Shown here: positions 35,581-47,334 of the stretch, one piece after another
Numbering within the stretch: position 1 is the first letter of the stretch
Layout of the letters: each line of letters begins with the position of its first letter
Assembly (NCBI GenBank): GCA_013399855.1
Contig: VXAY01004948.1
Span: 2,695-66,694 of the forward strand
Reading direction: 5' to 3'
DNA from: Oxyruncus cristatus
Taxonomy: Eukaryota > Chordata > Aves > Passeriformes > Cotingidae
DNA: 64,000 nt
Notes under the pieces: generated by a model
Database searches by the model: none
What the model was told of the DNA's origin: nothing
The model's input: only the letters and a program-made list of their open reading frames with translations
Program-made: the position numbers and the translations under genes

Positions 35581-36517
35581 GGCAATGGCTCAGAGTTCTG
35601 ACGGACATCAGTGAAGAGTGGTGTCCCTCAGGGGTCCATACTTCATTAATGACATAGATGAAGGAATCAAGTGTACCCTCAGCAAATTTGCTGAAGGACA
35701 GGATGCCACTCAGAGGGACCTGGACAAGCTCAAGAAGTGGGCCCATTGGAATTTCACGCAGTTAACAACACCAAGTGCAAGGTTGGGTCAGGGCAACCCC
35801 CGGTATGAACACAGGCTGGGGGAAATAACAGGTTGAGAGTAGCCATGCTGAGGACTTGGGGGTGCTGCTGGTGGATGAGAGGCTAGACATGAGCTGGTAA
35901 AGTGTGCTTGCAACCCAGAAAGCCACTTGTATCCTGGGCTACATCAAAGCAGCATGTGCAGCAAGTCAAGGGAGGGTATTCCGCCCCCTCTACTCTGCTC
36001 TGGTGAGACCCCACCTGAAGTACTGCATCCAGTTCTGGGGTCCCCAGAACAGCAAGGACATAGACCTTGGAGTGAATTAGAGTGAGTCTAGAGGAGGACT
36101 ACCAAGCTGATCAAAGGGATGGAGCACCTCTTCTATGAGGAAAGGCTGAGAGAATTGGGATTGTTCAACCTGGAAAAGAGAAGCCTTCAGTTGCAGCTTT
36201 CCAGTACTTGAAGGGACCCTGCAAGAAAAAGAGAGGGAGATTTTTTCCAAGGACATGTAGGGACAGGACAAGGGGTAATGGCTTCAAACTGAAAGAGAGT
36301 AGGTATAGATTAGATATCAAGAAAAAAATCTTTATTATGAGGGTAGTGAGTCACTGGAACAGGTTGCCCAAAGAAGTTGTGGATACCCCATTCCTGGAAG
36401 TGTTCAAGGCTCTGAGCAAACTGGTCTGGTGGAATGTATCTCTGCTAATTACAGGGAGGTTGGAACTAGATGATCTTTGAGGTCTGTTCCAACTCAAACC
36501 ACTCTATGATTCTATGA
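35581..36517 (+). mobile_element. CR1 LINE, longest copy in the window
   Basis: A CR1 copy of about 940 bases. The 5' part still encodes pieces of the reverse-transcriptase region (GTGTCCCTCAGGGGTCCATA, then AATGACATAGATGAAGG, CTCAGCAAATTTGCTGA and GGACCTGGACAAGCTCAAGA). It continues through TGGTGAGACCCCACCTGAAG to the tail ATTCTATGA. Between GGGGTCCATA and CTTCATTAATGACATAG the usual spacing seems shortened, which I infer to be an internal deletion. Frames 35618-35836 and 36208-36480 are broken pieces of its ORF2. It is non-functional and shares subfamily traits with 6492-7245 and 43830-44360. Confidence 0.95.
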
Positions 36518-39030
36518 AAGTCATAAGTAGCAGCACTGGTCAGGATCCAAAAAGGCTGGAAACCAGCAGAAAGATGATCTTGTGGAGATGTAGTCTTAGC
36601 TTCATTTTCAACTTCAGATGTACAAGTCTTTGTCCCATTGACTCTAAGGCCTATGGCAAATGACTCATTTCAATGCTGTGGATTTAATTACAAATTATGC
36701 GAAACCAGAGACTAAACCTTTTTGAAGAGATAGTTAATTATAAGGTGGTAATTACCTGGTAGCAAAGTCCCTGCTTAGATGATGTGTCCCTGCCAAAGTA
36801 ATTAACTTAGTGGAAGTGAGAACCATTACAATTACACAGCACGAACGGGGTGCCAAGTTCTCCATGGCTCTTACAGAAAACAGCAACAGCATTCAAATAA
36901 TCCAGTGTCTTCTTTCCTCATGGTGTGGTTTATGTCGAGGCATTCAGACCAGAGACTTAAGGCTCAGAAAGATGCGTTTTTAAGGCTGTTCTCTCATTCA
37001 GGAATTGCGCTGGGTTTTTAATATTTTTTTCTCTCAGCAGCAATGTATGCAGTCTTCAGAGAAATGGGAAGAGCAGTGTGGGTTGTGGTGCAGCATTAAT
37101 TAACTGGAGGTGCAGATGTGAGAAAAAGTCAAACCTTTTAGAACTGTAGTGGATAACTTTGACTTTTTGACTATCTGGTTCTCAGTAAGATGCCACTCAG
37201 AATTTATTTTAGTAAGAAACCGTTGTCTGACTTCAAAGTTGCATGTTGTGTCTAAGAGGCATGAGAATTTAGATGGAGTTGATTGCCTCGGAGTGAATAC
37301 CAAATCCACCCAGAAACCCTGACAGCTGGAGACAGGCTGAGTCTCTGACTGTAGAGACTATTCAGGATTATTTGTTTGGCTAGCTTTACCTTGGTTTTAA
37401 AGACTCAGACAAATATTTGTAACGTGCTCAGTCAATACCTATTTATCATGTAATAAACCAATAACAAATCAGTGGAGTTCTGAGAAAAGTGTGAACAGTG
37501 AGGGTTTGATTTTTGTTTTGTTTAGGGTTTGTTTGTTTTTTTGGTCCCTTTTTTTTTCTCACTGAGAAATGTGTCTGATTGAGATGGAATACCAGATTAG
37601 TTAATTCCCTAGTTTGACAGTGGTAAAGTAAGCTTCCCTTCTTTCTCTATTTGTTCTAGACGGAAGAAATCACCTTTCAGAATGCAAAGCAAGTTCATGG
37701 CTTTCACATCCTCCTCTCTCTTCAGCTGCTAATGTAGTGTCAATGGTATACGTTTGTTACATGAGTTTTGTTTTATTAAGAGCAATTTTACTAAGCAACT
37801 AACAGTAATAGGTTTGTGGTCACTACTGTGTTTGAAAAGTCTGACTCTCTGCACAGAGTAAGATATCTGCATCAACAAAGCCTGAATGCAAAAGATAAAA
37901 AAAAATAAATTTAGATGCAGATAAAACCTCATTCACTGCTGGGAATAATACACTTCCTGTCATGGAGTTTGATGTGAACACAGAATCAATATGTGTCTAC
38001 GGTTTCTGAAAACAAATGATATGATGTAGTGTTTAAGCAGCCTTTTCTCTTTTTCTTCGGAACAGTTTGTGTAGTAAGTGGTTAGGATAGGGGAGATAAA
38101 AGTATTATTCTATCCATCTGGCACCCATTGATAATTGCCATCAGTTAATAAACAACAGAAAAAATGAAATTTTTCTCTGAAAATAAGGAGTGCTTAGAAT
38201 ATTTTTTCTTATTCTATAGGGGGGTTTTTTTGGGTTTTGTTTTCCTGTGGTTACCGGAAATTTGCAGAACAAAATAATTCCCCTGTAGTCTAGTGGGTCC
38301 AACCAGTCATAGTACTTCTTAGCTTTTTATTTGTCATTGTTTCCTGCTTATGACCTTATGAGGCAACCTAGCCTAACTTTTAAAGTTACATCTGTCTCTA
38401 TTATTGTATTTATTTCCCAGGTTTCAGCTGAAGATGCTTAATCAGACTGGTTTCCCACCCTGCTGCTGAGTTTCAACCTGACAACAGGTTCCTGGTTCTC
38501 ATTTTTAAAGCAGTGAGCTTTATCTCTTCATAAATAGGCATTTTGGTGAAATGTGGTATATTGTGGTGTTCAGGATGTCTCGTTCCACAGATATTACTCT
38601 TTTATATCTTTCCTCCTTGTAAGAAGTCTCTTTGTCTTGTTTACCTTTGGTTTTAATCTTTATTTAATTTTTTTTGGTCAAGTTTTTAATGTCTTGAGAT
38701 AAGTGCAGGAACGTTCTGTGTCAGCGTAAAATGGATGGCAGCAGTATCACCGATTTTATATCAGCTTCATCTGTAGTTCTCAGTGTTGATTTAAGCCTTT
38801 TTTATGTTACATTTTCCCTTTTATCCCAGAAAAATGTTCAGAATATGTAATAGTGTGAAGTAGGAAATACCAAATCAGGCAGAACTTATTAGAGAGTCAT
38901 TATAAGAAATATACAAAACACTTACTAGATAAATTGAATTATCTATAACCAAAATGTTGCACACAGATATTCTCCAATATAAAACATGGAAAATTGGAAA
39001 GAAAATAAAGCTTTTGTGCAGGGCTTTCCC
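36518..39030. other. Unique DNA, no gene seen
   Basis: No transposon or gene recognised. Between 36734 and 36840 there is a cluster of TAATTA/GTAATTA motifs in otherwise ordinary DNA (see findings). T-rich and G/T-rich runs occur at about 37510-37560 and 38220-38245. Confidence 0.6.
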
Positions 39031-39327
39031 AGAATCACAGAATGGGTAAGGTTGGAGGGGACCAGAGTGGGTCATCTAGTCCAACCTCTGCTCAAGCAGT
39101 ATCATTCTAGAACCCATCCACAGGATTCCATCCAGATTGTTCTTGAATATCTCCAGTAAGAGAGACTCCACAACCTCTCTGGGTGACCTGTTCAAGTCTC
39201 AGTCACTTACACAATAAAGAGGGTCCTCCTCATATTCAGGTGGAACATCCTGTGCGTAAGTTTTTTGCCCGTGTCTCTTGACCTACTGCTTCCTTTGTCT
39301 CAGAGGCAATCAAGCTCCATTTGACCC
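39031..39327 (-). mobile_element. CR1 LINE 3' fragment, minus strand, diverged subfamily
   Basis: It begins AGAATCACAGAATGGGTAAG and continues GTTGGAGGGGACCAGAGTGG, CATCTAGTCCAACCTCTGCT and AGAGACTCCACAACCTCTCT. This is the reverse complement of a CR1 3' region of a subfamily different from the other copies here. The right boundary is approximate and the coding remnant is decayed. Confidence 0.9.
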
Positions 39328-42300
39328 CAATGTGTTACCAAGCAAGAGATACTGTGTTGTCAGTGTTACTTAAAGTGCCCTAAGATGTCTTATGTTTTAT
39401 CTCATAACTCATGAAAAATGAGAAAATGTGAGACCAAAAACAGTCTTTCTTAAAAAAAAAAAAAAAAATCTGAGTCTGCAGTGACTCCCTACAAAGAAAT
39501 ATTGACAGGCACAGAAACAGGCTAAAGCGTGTGTTGTGAAACTTTTATAGTTTATAAGAGGTGAATTTGGAATTACGTGGACAAACTAGCACTCCTAGCT
39601 GCAGAAGATCTCTGCTCAAATTCCCTGTTCTTACATGGAGTCCATAAGTGCCTATAATTCCTGCAGGAATAAAATACAGTGCCATCTAAAGGTGATAGGA
39701 TGGTAGTATTTCCATACAATGAAGATTCCTGAAGTTGTCCCAATGAAGTTCAGTGGTTTTAAGATTAGTGGCAATTTCCACTGCTCAGAGATCATGACAA
39801 CCATGATTTAGGCCCACCACATGGCACAGTGTTGCTTAGCTTCTCAATATACAGAGCTGTTTGTTTCTGCAGGATGAACCTATTGTGGATGTCCCTCCTT
39901 GTGGCCTTTTATCCAACTGCTCCAATATTGACCACTCACCCACACTATGGGAGCCTTGGGTTTGATATTCTGTCAAAGCCAATCTGCTTTTTTTCTGTAT
40001 TGTGACTGGGTGAAGAGCTTTCTCTTTTTACAGCAGTGAATTAAACAGAGAACAACCATGAAAACCTGTCTAGTCTAACGGTGGGAAGTTGATCTGGGAG
40101 AGGAAAGATCTGGGCTACCAGTCTGTTGCAAGTACAATCTGTCTCCCTGTCTCCACATATTTTATTTGACAATATTTGGGTGCAGCATGACAAGACTCCT
40201 TAGTTTCTACATTTTTACTGAACACTACTGTCCACTCCATGCCAACTCCAAAACTGTATTTGCAAAGACTACAATTTCTGTGGAATCTACAGGGTGGTTA
40301 CCCACATAAAAGTGTAGCTTTCTTAAAAAAAGTTAACCTTTTGCTCAGGTGTCCTACAATGTAACCTTTCAGATTTAGACTTTCTGGGCTTTCAAGCACT
40401 CAAAAATATAAAAGAATTCTCATTTTACCATGTTCTCCAGTGACACAGACATTAAGCTCTTCAATGATAGTTGTTGTGTGTTCACATGTCAACAAGAGTG
40501 GAAAATAGTATCTATAAAACCAGAAATGTTACTACTCTTACATATTTCATCTTACTAAATAGAAACAGTATATTTGGAAGACTAATAATGTTGACAAACT
40601 CTAGTCTGAATACTGGCATACCATATGAGCCCAAATGTTTTTAAGCCTACTTAGACTTTCTACAGTTTTTTTTTGTCAAATATCTCAAAGGTATTACTAA
40701 AGCAAAGTCTAGGCATGGTGCCAATGAAAGTCTAAAACAAAATTCCTCTTTTTAACTTGAAATGAAAGCTAATAGTGAAAGCTGAGTAAGTTAGTAAGGA
40801 GAGAGAGCATTAGCCACCCTGTGTCACTGCAAAGGGGTCACATTGTAATTCACTTGCCCGTATTAAGTTTTCTGGGGGCTCATTCTAATCACATTTAAAC
40901 CACTAAAAATCAGTTTCTCCATGGCAGCTTCTGAGTTATACAAATACCTGGGATAGAGAACCAAAGTCATTTATACAGGCTCCAGAAGGACTTGATTGAT
41001 TATATTTTCTTGAATTTTGATTGTGGTGCTGTCATCTTGGCCTCCCTTTGCTTCACAGGTTGAGTGACTTTATCTGTCTTAATTTCCAATTCATAGTGTG
41101 ATGAAAACTTTGATCAGCACCCCCACATAAATGCTGGTTTACGTAATTTATTTTTATGTATGTTTTCCATAAATAATTTAACATTATTTTTCTGAATGAA
41201 AATAAGAATATAATAAATGATTTTAAAAAAATTGATGATATTTACAATATTCAGTTGTGATGGGAGTCCTTCTGTGTCTTCTACAGAAAGATTTAAGGAT
41301 TTTATGATAACCGAATCTATAAAGGCTATCTCTCAAAAATAATGAGACAAATTTCTTTCAGTTGTTCACTATCAGTAATGGGTATTTTTTTGAGAATACA
41401 CTTGCAAGATAATTCAAATTTGGAAAAAAAAATATTTGTATTGGGGGATAAGCTTGTATCTTGCAGAATGCAAATTTAAATTAGGGAGAGGTAAGTGTTT
41501 GCCTTCTGATTGTTTACTATAGTTTAGCTTTATAGAGGTGACTTTTGGAATAGTGTTCCTTGCAAATAATATAGTATTCAGGTTGGTTGTGGAAAGTTAC
41601 ACGAATTACTATGTGAAACAAAAAGCACAGATTAACATAGATGGTCAACAGCCATAATTAATGCAGCCTGTAATTTGCGTCTATACCTGTGATAGAAAAA
41701 ATGTATCTATATGACATTGTGTAAAGGAGGGGTAGGGGATCCTAACTAATTGCTAACTCCTCTCTCTTGAAAGCTACCTATTTCAATTTTTATTATAACC
41801 AAATGTGGTTCAATAAGTTTTCAAGCTTGGATGGCTGCTGGCATTCCAAATGCTGAAACAGATCTCATAGTGCTCTTAATTAGAGATTACTGAGTTTCAG
41901 CCAAAATTTGAACTTCTAATATCCTACATGTTTTTTAATGACCTTCCTTGGGACCTGAGTTGAGAAAATCAGCCATTTCCTAAACCTTGTTTACCAGCTG
42001 CTCCTCCATTCTTTCCTCTCTACTAATAGCCCACAAACATAGTTGTTATCCCATATAAATCCAGAAAATCACCTGAAACAGACACTCCATTTCTCAGGTA
42101 TCTAAAGAAAGTAAAATTGAAGCTACAACTTTTTCTTACATTTTTAGCCTCAAGTTTGCTAAATAGACATAGGTTTTGTTGCTTCTATTCATGAAGAGAA
42201 GTTGATAAATAGCTTGTTAGTGAATGAGACGAGGGGGCAAAAGAGGACAATACATTTGACTGTCCCAAACTACTAGAGACAAGAATCAATCTGGCAGAAC

Positions 42301-43829
42301 ATCTTCTCTGTGACAGATGTCTGATATCAGGAATTGGAAAAGTAACACCGTTCCAATGTCTGAATTCCTGACATAAGATCAGCTTTAGCTTTGGTCACCA
42401 TCTCTCTCACCAAGCAGATGGAGTAAAAGTCTCAAATAACTTGTCGTGATGTGCTGCCAATCCACAGGTACCAATACATGCTACTGACTGAGTACTAATG
42501 CTCCTCCATGCAATGGTCATGCAATGGACTTGTTGAGAATTTGTATGGGTCTATTTTAAGTACCTGAAAAAAACCATCATATTTCTACATTTCAAGACTG
42601 GAAAAATATTTTTGAAGCTCCCTGGAGTCTTGAAAACCAGTGATTGCAGTTGTAAATGGGGCTGCCATGATGATTATCTGTGGACAGTGTGTGGAAGAAT
42701 GACTTCATGTAGCAATTGTCTTATTTCTATTAATAAAAATTATACCTACTGAACAAGGAAACACATTCGCAGAGAAAAAGAGCATTTCTAAGTCCATGAC
42801 AAGTATGTGTTGCAGGAATCTGATTCCTTTCTACTCCCAAATAATATATATAACATGTTCCCAAATCTGTTCTGAGAAATTTGCTTCAAAAAAGAAAAAA
42901 ATACCTAAACGATATGTTAAATACAGGAATTACAAGCTGATTTGATCAAAATGTATTAGTACTTCATGCCCAGCATACACTGTTGGAAATACCTGAGTGG
43001 ATCAAGCCCTTTGTAAGGGGACGCTGAGCTGGCTGGAGGATGGAGGCATAACTCCCCCTATTCCCAGGAGGTGAAGCAAGCCTCAGAGACAGCAAAATGC
43101 ATCTGTCTGGAAAGCAACCTTTGAAGAGAACAGAAAATACTAAGCTGGACAAAATAACTCTCTCAAACAAATAGAAATCCTCTTAGAATTAGATATGGCA
43201 CACTTACACAGTCAACTGCATCCAAGAAAAGAAGACTAATAACTCCAAACAATTTCATAACTGAAATATTTATGACAATAAAATTATAATAAAATTATCA
43301 TGAGTTCATAAACATGTGGTCCAAATGAATAGTAATTCTGATCTAGGGAGAATTCTGAAGAGTCATGTTGTTTTAGCGTTTGTATCCAACAACGCTTATG
43401 GTGTACTTCTCATATTGGTTGTGATCTTAGCTCCAAGGCATACATTTCCAGGCAGCCTATTGGTGCTCCATGGCTACTGGTGGGGGAGGACTGGAAGGCT
43501 GCAGCAGTGGTTGATCTGTAACTGACCCAACCAGGCAGCTCAGCAACCATTTTTGGTCAGTACTTGTGGAGGCTTTTGGGCTGGGACAAGCTGGTCAAAA
43601 CCAGCAAAGAGTGGGAGACATATTGGGCACAAAGAAAATTTTCAACTGTTTCATTTAACCACTGTCCTTGGAAATCCAACATTTTGAATTTTCTTTATTA
43701 CATTAATGCAGGTACAATTTTTTCCCTAATGTTAAAACCAAAATGTTAATAACATATTATCCTTTTCCTTACTCTGCAGGGCTTTGTGCAAACCCCCATT
43801 TTCCACTAAATCATTCATATATGTGATCA
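39328..43829. other. AT-rich unique DNA, no gene seen
   Basis: Includes an A17 run at 39452-39468, too isolated to be a retrocopy tail. No gene-like frame above 69 codons. Around 42970-43160 and 43430-43625 the DNA is somewhat less AT-rich but carries no motif I can name. Confidence 0.6.
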
Positions 43830-44360
43830 TAAGACCGAACCTGGAGTACTGCATCCAGCTCTGTGGTCCCCAGAACAGCAAGGACATAGACCTGTTAGAC
43901 TGAGTCCAGAGGAGGGCCACCAAGTTGTTCAAAGGGATGGAGCACCTCTCCTAGAAGGAAAGGCTGAGATAACTGGGATTGTTCAGCCTGGAAAAGAAAA
44001 GGTTTCATTGAGACCCAGTTGCAGCCTGCCAGTACTTGAAGGGACCCTACAAGAAAAACAGAGGGAGACTTTTTACAAGGACGTGGAGTGACAGGACAAG
44101 GGAGAATGGCTTCAAATTGAAAGAGAGTAGGTTTAGATTAGATATTAGGAGCCAAATCTTTACTGTGAGGATGGTGAGGCACTGCAACTGGTTACCCAAA
44201 AAAATTGTTGATGCCCTGTCCCTGGAAGTGTTCAAGGCCAGGTTGGATGGGGCTCTGAACAAGCTGGTTTAGTGGAAGGTGTCCCTGCCCATGGCAGAGG
44301 GGTTGGAACTAGGTGATCTTTAAGGTCTGTTCCAACCCAGGCCATTCTATGATTCTGTGA
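43830..44360 (+). mobile_element. CR1 LINE 3' fragment, plus strand
   Basis: About 530 bases from CTGGAGTACTGCATCCAGCT through AGAGGAGGGCCACCAAGTTG, then the Phe/Lys/Glu-rich ORF2 C-terminus, to the tail ATTCTATGATTCTGTGA. The 78-codon frame at 44036-44272 (reading FKARLDGALNKLV at its end) is the C-terminal CR1 remnant. The block GTTTAGTGGAAGGTGTCCCT is shared with 6492-7245. Confidence 0.95.
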
Positions 44361-44504
44361 TCCCCTGCTGCATGCAGCAGTGTCTGTGTCTGTATTACAG
44401 CTTCTGGTAGCCTGAGTTTCTGCTAGTTCCTCTGTTACTATGGCACTCTGGCACTTTCACTTCTACTTTCACTGTGTTCTTTCACTGCTTCCTGCAGCCT
44501 ATCA

Positions 44505-44526
44505 AGCACTAGCACTAGCACTAGCA
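44505..44526. repeat. (AGCACT)3.7 short tandem repeat
   Basis: Three full AGCACT units plus AGCA, perfect. Isolated hexanucleotide repeat in unique DNA. Confidence 0.95.
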
Positions 44527-45336
44527 GTGTCTGTTGCTTTTTGAGCTACTATTTGTCATTCTCTACATAATTTTCACATCCAGTCTGGAAGAAACAAATC
44601 TATGCATCCACTTGAGTCTTTACCTATGAATGCAAAAGACACTAGATCTAATGTTATAGTTAAGTGTCATAGTAAAACGGGAGTCCACAGCCAAAGTAAT
44701 TGTCTGCAACTTTTTATGTTGTATGATCATAGAAGCGGTGAACTTCATATTTCTTAAAGCAGTCCTCAGTACATCAGTGGTGTTTTTCACATTTACAGAG
44801 TTTTCTTGCAATTACAGCTTACCACAGTATGCATAGATCTTTTAAAATACTATATTCTCTTGATTCTTGTGGGGTCTGCAGTGCAGTGGCGTGGAAAAGA
44901 AGAGGTTTTGCATTGATTGATGGGAGATGATTCATGCTCAAGTTGGTTACTGCAACCATATTCTTGAGCACCAGCACTGTGAAATTTTCTCCATCATATG
45001 ACCTAGACCCCATAAGGACAAACCCTCTACAATTCCACTATATATATATACATATGTTAATGTGTAGCAGTGGGAACTATGTGGTATTACATTTTAGGTA
45101 GTAAATGAGCAAAAAGGAGTTCCCAAATTATGACAAAATTTTGTACCCAGAGACATGAATCAGTGTTTTGAAAATAAGTCATACCAGCTAGAGCAAAAAG
45201 AAAAATTTTCCATAGAAATAGAAGTCTAGAAGTGCAACTGTGTAAGATTTCACTGATTAAAACTGTGATGAAAAAAAAAAGTAAGAACTGACCTTCAGGT
45301 CAAAAACTGAAGACAAAGTAAACCTTCAAAATTACT

Positions 45337-45337
45337 N
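45337..45337. other. Single N at edge of (TAA)n
   Basis: One ambiguous base directly before the TAA array. Together with the N at 29250 it suggests the same scaffolding convention for joins of uncertain or negative length. The true array length may differ from that shown. Confidence 0.95.

Positions 45338-45412
<75 letters not shown>
45338..45412. repeat. (TAA)25 microsatellite
   Basis: Twenty-five perfect TAA units followed by an A-rich run. The purity over 75 bases next to an N suggests the length is limited or set by the assembly. Confidence 0.97.
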
Positions 45413-45416
<4 letters not shown>

Positions 45417-46372
45417 TAAAAAAAATTTGGAGTCATAGAGAATAGAAAAGATGGGGGAAAAGAGAAAAAGGAGAAAAGACAGCATATTTTTTCACTTTGT
45501 GCTATTTTGCGCGTTATTGTCAGAATCACTAAACCAGATAACATCTGCTGATTAAAACACATTTGACCATGAGAATACTTTTTTTCTCTCTAAATTCAGT
45601 ATCTAAATATTTTACTTACTTATGCATGTTTTTATTTGTTCTCAAGGTTCTTTCTCTTTTTTAAGCACATTGTTTTCTAGCCCTGGGAAGTTATTTGTTA
45701 ACTAGTCTCTGCCTGTGTTCCTTCCAACAAGCTACCTACAAAGATGATTGTGTTTGGGTTTTTTTTGTTATGTTTTCCAGCTGAGTAGTTGAACAAAAGA
45801 TGGTTGAATTTTAATCCTATGAACTTTTATTTTATCTAGCTCTAGTTTCTCTTATTGTAAAAATATGAGAGGCAGCCTGACACATCCTGCAGCAGCTTTT
45901 CTCATTCAGAAGTGTTATGGAGTAAATAAGCCCTTCCACAGCATTACAGAAATAGTGTTCTCCACTTGTCTTTATGAAACAAGAAATGTGCAGTTTCACT
46001 GCTGTGTCTTCAAAGTCCTGTAGTTGCAGACGGAACAATACTATTGCTTTTGAACTCTCCTGTTTTCCTTAGATGTCCTCTAGTTGTTGCTTTTCATCTC
46101 TTACTGAGAGTCAAAGGTTTGTTGTTTGGTATTTGGGTGTACACTCTGGTGTTGCAGAGTATGATGTCTTTTGAGGGATGTAGGGCTATGTGCACTCTTC
46201 TTTACTTGACAGAATGGTCTAAAAATCATTAAGTTTTCAGTTCTCAAATGTTAAAATTTAGTTTCCAGAAATATCTCGGAAAGGCTGGATTTGCATACAA
46301 AAGCATATGTAAAATGCATGAGGAATTTCAATGCTTTAATACATCTTTCATAATGAAAATTAATACTATTCT

Positions 46373-47334
46373 CAAGGCTGAAGTGACGCAATACTTAATT
46401 TAATTTATGCCCAATCAGAATCAGAGTAGGATAATAAGAAATAAGAACAAATCTAAAAACACTTTCCACCCACTCCTTTCTTCCTGGGCTCAACTTCACT
46501 CCCAATTTCTCTACTTTCTCCCAATGGCTTCCTTCCTTCCCTCCTGACCCAGTGGCTCAGAGGGATGAGAATGGGGACTGCAGTCAGTTCATAACGCTGT
46601 GTCTCTGCCAATCCTCATGATCTTCCCCTGATCAAGTGTGGGTTCCACCCTCAAGAGACCATCTTTCATGAACTTTTCCAATCTGGGTCCTTCCCACAAG
46701 CTGCTGTTCTTCATGAACTGCTTCAGTACAGTGTTTCAGGAGCAAACTGCTCCATTGTGGGTCCTATTTGGGGCCACAGGTCTTGCCAGAAGATCTGCTC
46801 TAGTGTGGGCTTCTCTCCATGGGACTGCAGTTCCTGACAGGTATCTGCTCCAGCACAGGCTCTCCAAGTGGTCACAACTTCCTTCAGGACACATCCACCT
46901 GCTCTGGTGTGGCGCTCCATCACAAATTATAGGTGGATATCTGATCTGGCATGGACCTCCAGGGACTTCAGGGGGTCATCCTACCTCACCATGGTCTTCA
47001 CACTGGACCGCAGGGGAATCTCAGCTCCAGCACTTGGAGCATCTCATCCCCTCAGCTTCTGCATTAAGCTTGAAGGCTGCAGAGCTGTTGCTTTCACATG
47101 TTCTTATTCCTTCCTCTCGGCTGCTGTTCCTCAGTGTTTTTTACCTCTTGATAAATATCTTACTGTAGAGGCACTACAACTGCTGCTGGTGGATTTGGCC
47201 TTGGCCAGCAGCAGGTATGTCTTGGAGCTGGTTAAAACTGTCTGTGTCCTACATGGGGGCAGCTTCTGGCATCTTCTCACAGAATACATCCCTGCACCCC
47301 TACTACCAGAACCTTGCCACACAAACACAGTGCA
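46373..47334 (-). mobile_element. Long LTR (or LTR plus edge) of a bird endogenous retrovirus
   Basis: A block of about 960 bases. Read on the minus strand it runs from TGCACTGTGTTTGTGTGGCA through a TATA-like TATTTATC (about 47150-47157), a long GC-richer part with repeated TGCTC(C/T)AG modules, to CTGATTCTGATTGGGC and ATAAATTAAATTAA near 46410. This order and the phrases match an LTR family I recognise from many bird genomes. The two overlapping frames of 176 and 170 codons (46638-47168 and 46868-47380), the longest in the window, lie in it on the opposite strand and arise from its composition. No protein genes of a provirus flank it. Edges are approximate and no target duplication is seen. 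Confidence 0.8.

Larger units (their letters stand above)
44361..46372. other. Unique DNA with microsatellites, no gene seen
   Basis: Holds a short AGCACT tandem at 44505-44526, a TATATATATA run near 45040 and the (TAA)25 array at 45338-45412. Frames read across the array are leucine or isoleucine homopolymers and not genes. Confidence 0.65.

Noticed and set aside
39452..39468. A17 run as the tail of a processed pseudogene
   Set aside because: No coding or transcript-like sequence precedes it and no target duplication was seen.
45300..45562. Poly-leucine and poly-isoleucine frames
   Set aside because: They are translations of the (TAA)n array and cross an N.
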